From the NCBI RefSeq assembly GCF_002872075.1, contig NZ_PGGU01000006.1:124001-188000 (forward strand): DNA of 64,000 nt, written 5' to 3'. The stretch is from Microbacterium aurantiacum. Its GTDB lineage: Bacteria; Actinomycetota; Actinomycetes; Actinomycetales; Microbacteriaceae. Below, piece by piece: positions 61,917 to 64,000 of the stretch (the stretch's first letter is position 1; each line of letters starts with the position of its first letter). The position numbers were made by a program, and so were the translations under genes. Under the pieces are notes generated by a model. It saw only the letters and a list, made by a program, of their open reading frames with translations, did not search any database and had not been told where the DNA came from.

Positions 61917-62966
61917 ATGGCAGTGAACGAGGCGGAGCGCAGCGCGATGCGTCGTGCGCTCGAACTCGCATCCCTCGGCCCCCGCGGCGTGAACCCGCAG
62001 GTCGGCGCCGTCATCCTCTCCCCCACCGGCGAGGTCCTCGCCGAGGGGTGGCATCACGGTGCCGGCACGCCGCACGCCGAGGTGGATGCCCTCTCCCAGC
62101 TGGCCCCCGGTGCCGCGCGAGGCGCGACCGCCGTCGTCACACTCGAGCCGTGCAATCACACGGGACGCACCGGCCCGTGCGCCGTCGCTCTCATCGAGGC
62201 CGGTGTCTCCCGTGTCGTCTTCGCGCTCGACGATCCCGGAGCCGTCTCCGGCGGAGGCGCCGAGCGGCTCCGCGATGCGGGAGTCGGCGTCGAAGCCGGT
62301 GAACAGGCGGATGCCGCGCGCGCACTCATCGGCGGATGGCTGGCCGCTCTGCGCCTCGGCCGCCCGCACATCACCGTGAAATGGGCGCAGAGCCTCGACG
62401 GGCGCGCCGCAGCCGCGGACGGTTCGAGCCAGTGGATCACGGGGCACCCCGCCCGCGCAGACGTCCATCGCCGGCGCGCGCAGGCCGATGCGATCGCCGT
62501 CGGCACCGGCACCGTCCTCTCCGACGACCCCGCACTCACCGCTCGCGACGGCGATGAACTGCACCCGCGCCAGCCGGTTCCGGTCGTCATCGGTGCTCGC
62601 GCCACACCATCCGACGCCGCCGTGCGCCGCCACCCGCGGGCGGCGCTCTTCTACGACACCAGGGATCTGCACGCCGTCGTCGCGGATCTGCACGCCCGCG
62701 GCATCCAGAGCGTGTTCGTCGAAGGCGGGCCCACGCTCGCCAGCGCGTTCATCGCGGCCGGCCTGGTCGATCGGGTGCTCGTGTACCTCGCACCGGTGCT
62801 GCTCGGCGGCGAGCGCCTCGCCCTCACCGACATCGCTGTACCGACGATCGCCGAGGCCCGACGCCTGACGATCGAGGAATGGGTGCCGCTGGGGGCCGAC
62901 CTGCTCGCGGTCGGTCACCCTACCTCCGTAAACGAGAACGACGACGAGAACGAAGGAGCCGGCTGA
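61917..62966 (+). CDS. ribD: Bifunctional pyrimidine deaminase/reductase
   Basis: A 349-residue riboflavin enzyme. The deaminase domain (residues 1-145) shows zinc ligands in PHAEVDAL and [11 protein letters not shown]; the reductase domain follows with [31 protein letters not shown] and [12 protein letters not shown]. It converts the GTP-derived pyrimidine to the ribitylamino-uracil phosphate. The ATG with GAGAAGGA upstream lies just past the FMN riboswitch; a frame open from 61821 runs inside the riboswitch and is rejected. Its stop overlaps the ribE ATG by one base. Confidence 0.96.
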   Translation: MAVNEAERSAMRRALELASLGPRGVNPQVGAVILSPTGEVLAEGWHHGAGTPHAEVDALSQLAPGAARGATAVVTLEPCNHTGRTGPCAVALIEAGVSRVVFALDDPGAVSGGGAERLRDAGVGVEAGEQADAARALIGGWLAALRLGRPHITVKWAQSLDGRAAAADGSSQWITGHPARADVHRRRAQADAIAVGTGTVLSDDPALTARDGDELHPRQPVPVVIGARATPSDAAVRRHPRAALFYDTRDLHAVVADLHARGIQSVFVEGGPTLASAFIAAGLVDRVLVYLAPVLLGGERLALTDIAVPTIAEARRLTIEEWVPLGADLLAVGHPTSVNENDDENEGAG

Positions 62967-63595
62967 TGTTCACCGGAATCATCGAGGAGATCGGCGAGAT
63001 CACCGCCATCGTGCCGGCCGGCGATGGCTGGCGATTGACCGTGCGCGCTCCGAAAGCGGCATCCGACGCGGTGCACGGCGAATCGATCGCCGTCTCGGGC
63101 GTGTGCCTGACCGTGGTCGGATCGACGGCAGACACCTTCGACACCGATGTGATGAAGCAGACTCTCGACGTCGCCGCGATCGGCGGTGCCACGGTCGGGA
63201 CCCGCGTGAACATCGAGAAGGCGATGCCGGTCGGTGCACGCCTCGGCGGGCATATCGTTCAGGGCCACGTCGACGGCGTCGGCACGGTGCTGGAGGTACG
63301 GCCGGGTGCGCAGTGGAGCGTGCTGCGGATCAGCCTCCCCTCCGACCTCGCGCCCCTGGTCGTCGACAAGGGTTCCATCTCCGTGGACGGTACGTCCCTC
63401 ACCGTGAGTGCGGTCAGCGCCCCTCGGGCGGCGGAGGCCTGGTTCGAGGTCTCCCTCATTCCCGAGACCCTCGCGGCGACCACGCTCGGCGCTCGCGTCG
63501 TCGGCGACCGCGTCAATCTCGAAACCGACATCCTCGCCCGGCACGTCGAGCGCCTGCTCGCCTTCCGGTCTGGACAGGAAGGGGGCTCGCGATGA
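62966..63595 (+). CDS. ribE: Riboflavin synthase alpha subunit
   Basis: A 209-residue enzyme dismutating two lumazines to riboflavin. The start [12 protein letters not shown] is the family hallmark, and two lumazine-binding repeats follow, each with a G-S/T-C/L-T-V segment (VSGVCLTVV and VDGTSLTVS) and [13 protein letters not shown] between them. The ATG follows GAAGGAG and overlaps the ribD stop. The stop overlaps the next gene in ATGA. Length is normal. Confidence 0.96.
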   Translation: MFTGIIEEIGEITAIVPAGDGWRLTVRAPKAASDAVHGESIAVSGVCLTVVGSTADTFDTDVMKQTLDVAAIGGATVGTRVNIEKAMPVGARLGGHIVQGHVDGVGTVLEVRPGAQWSVLRISLPSDLAPLVVDKGSISVDGTSLTVSAVSAPRAAEAWFEVSLIPETLAATTLGARVVGDRVNLETDILARHVERLLAFRSGQEGGSR

Positions 63596-64000
63596 GCCTT
63601 GCCACCATCCCCGAGGCGCTCGACGCCCTGCGCGCCGGACGCCCCGTCCTCGTCGCCGACGACGAGAACCGTGAGAACGAGGGCGACGTCATCCTCTCCG
63701 CCGAGCTCGCCACCCCGGAATGGGTGGCGTGGACGGTGCGCTGGTCGTCCGGCTTCATCTGCGCGCCGATGCCCGCCGACCTGGCCGACAGCCTGAACCT
63801 GCAGCCCATGGTGGAGTCCAATGAAGACGCCCGCTCCACCGCGTACACGGTGAGCGTGGATGCGGCGGAGGGCGTGACCACCGGCATCAGCGCCGCGGAC
63901 CGCGCACACACACTGAACGTACTCGCGAATCCGGCGTCGACGCCGACCAGCATCATCCGCCCCGGTCATGTCCTGCCGCTGCGCGCCGTCGACGGCGGCG
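63592..64000 (+). CDS. ribBA: RibB/RibBA, DHBP synthase part (3' end outside window)
   Basis: The first 136 codons of 3,4-dihydroxy-2-butanone-4-phosphate synthase, probably fused to GTP cyclohydrolase II as in most actinobacteria, though only the first domain lies in the window. Diagnostic residues are [12 protein letters not shown] (Mg2+ and substrate), the [14 protein letters not shown] block, TAYTVSVDA with the acidic loop, [14 protein letters not shown] and [10 protein letters not shown]. The ATG overlaps the ribE stop. The frame is open at 64000; the fusion is inferred, not seen. Confidence 0.9.
   Translation, partial: MSLATIPEALDALRAGRPVLVADDENRENEGDVILSAELATPEWVAWTVRWSSGFICAPMPADLADSLNLQPMVESNEDARSTAYTVSVDAAEGVTTGISAADRAHTLNVLANPASTPTSIIRPGHVLPLRAVDGG

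Overview
This 64 kb window is a very GC-rich chromosomal segment of an actinobacterium. Family Microbacteriaceae, probably Microbacterium, is the best guess. The evidence is the actinobacterial neighbourhoods (xseA-xseB-DUF4245-carbonic anhydrase-fumC; Z-prenyltransferase beside hemolysin III; DUF4307 beside greA; enolase-DivIC-DUF501-mycosin-like protease-ndh), the many ATGA/GTGA overlapping gene junctions, and many genes with a -10 box exactly six bases before the start codon, as in leaderless transcription. No rRNA genes, CRISPR arrays, prophages or insertion sequences were seen. It reads as ordinary core chromosome with a few accessory patches. No stretch over 300 bases lacks a gene.

Layout. 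1-4105: exonuclease VII (xseA cut by the window edge), xseB, a DUF4245 membrane protein, beta-carbonic anhydrase and fumarase. 4106-5447: a small island with an AbiEi/DUF559 nuclease-like gene bracketed by two 71-bp imperfect direct repeats. 5448-12243: a Tat-exported, LPXTG-tailed PhoX phosphatase behind a candidate PHO box, a PIN-PhoH ATPase/RNase, a class V aminotransferase, a Z-prenyl diphosphate synthase and hemolysin III. 12370-18498: a tightly packed operon metQ-metN-metI-aminotransferase-GldA-like dehydrogenase-luxS-SDR, joining methionine uptake to S-ribosylhomocysteine cleavage. 18505-24746: DUF4307, greA, threonine deaminase, an AI-2E transporter, a YcaQ-type protein and LemA. 24838-29249: a sugar-lactone oxidase/alanine-racemase-fold pair, an unusual tRNA with anticodon UAA, and a TetR/hydrolase divergon.

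29339-37895 is mostly minus strand: ndh, a mycosin-like subtilase, DUF501, DivIC, enolase, an O-methyltransferase and a GntR-DUF1648-CPBP operon. 38008-45808 holds a LacI regulator divergent from a four-gene operon of two HSL-type esterases, an MFS transporter and a CocE-type hydrolase, followed by an APC permease. This looks like uptake and hydrolysis of an unidentified ester or amide. 45811-60753 holds AraC, VOC, an SGNH hydrolase, hisS, mazG, nhaA, ppc, gdhA, a gamma-carbonic-anhydrase-like protein, mfd and an acetyltransferase. 60804-64000 holds an Fpg/Nei glycosylase, then an FMN riboswitch driving ribD-ribE-ribBA, the last cut by the window end.

The most notable signals are: the repeat-bracketed DUF559 gene; the luxS/methionine operon with two unassigned dehydrogenases; a class-I-shaped tRNA with a leucine UAA anticodon; the repeated leaderless -10 signature; the LacI/esterase/transport cluster; and strong enrichment of the hexamer GGATGC/GCATCC in genes and terminators. 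Starts were chosen from Shine-Dalgarno spacing, overlap with upstream stops, or a -10 box six bases upstream. All functional names rest on recognised motifs, not database searches.
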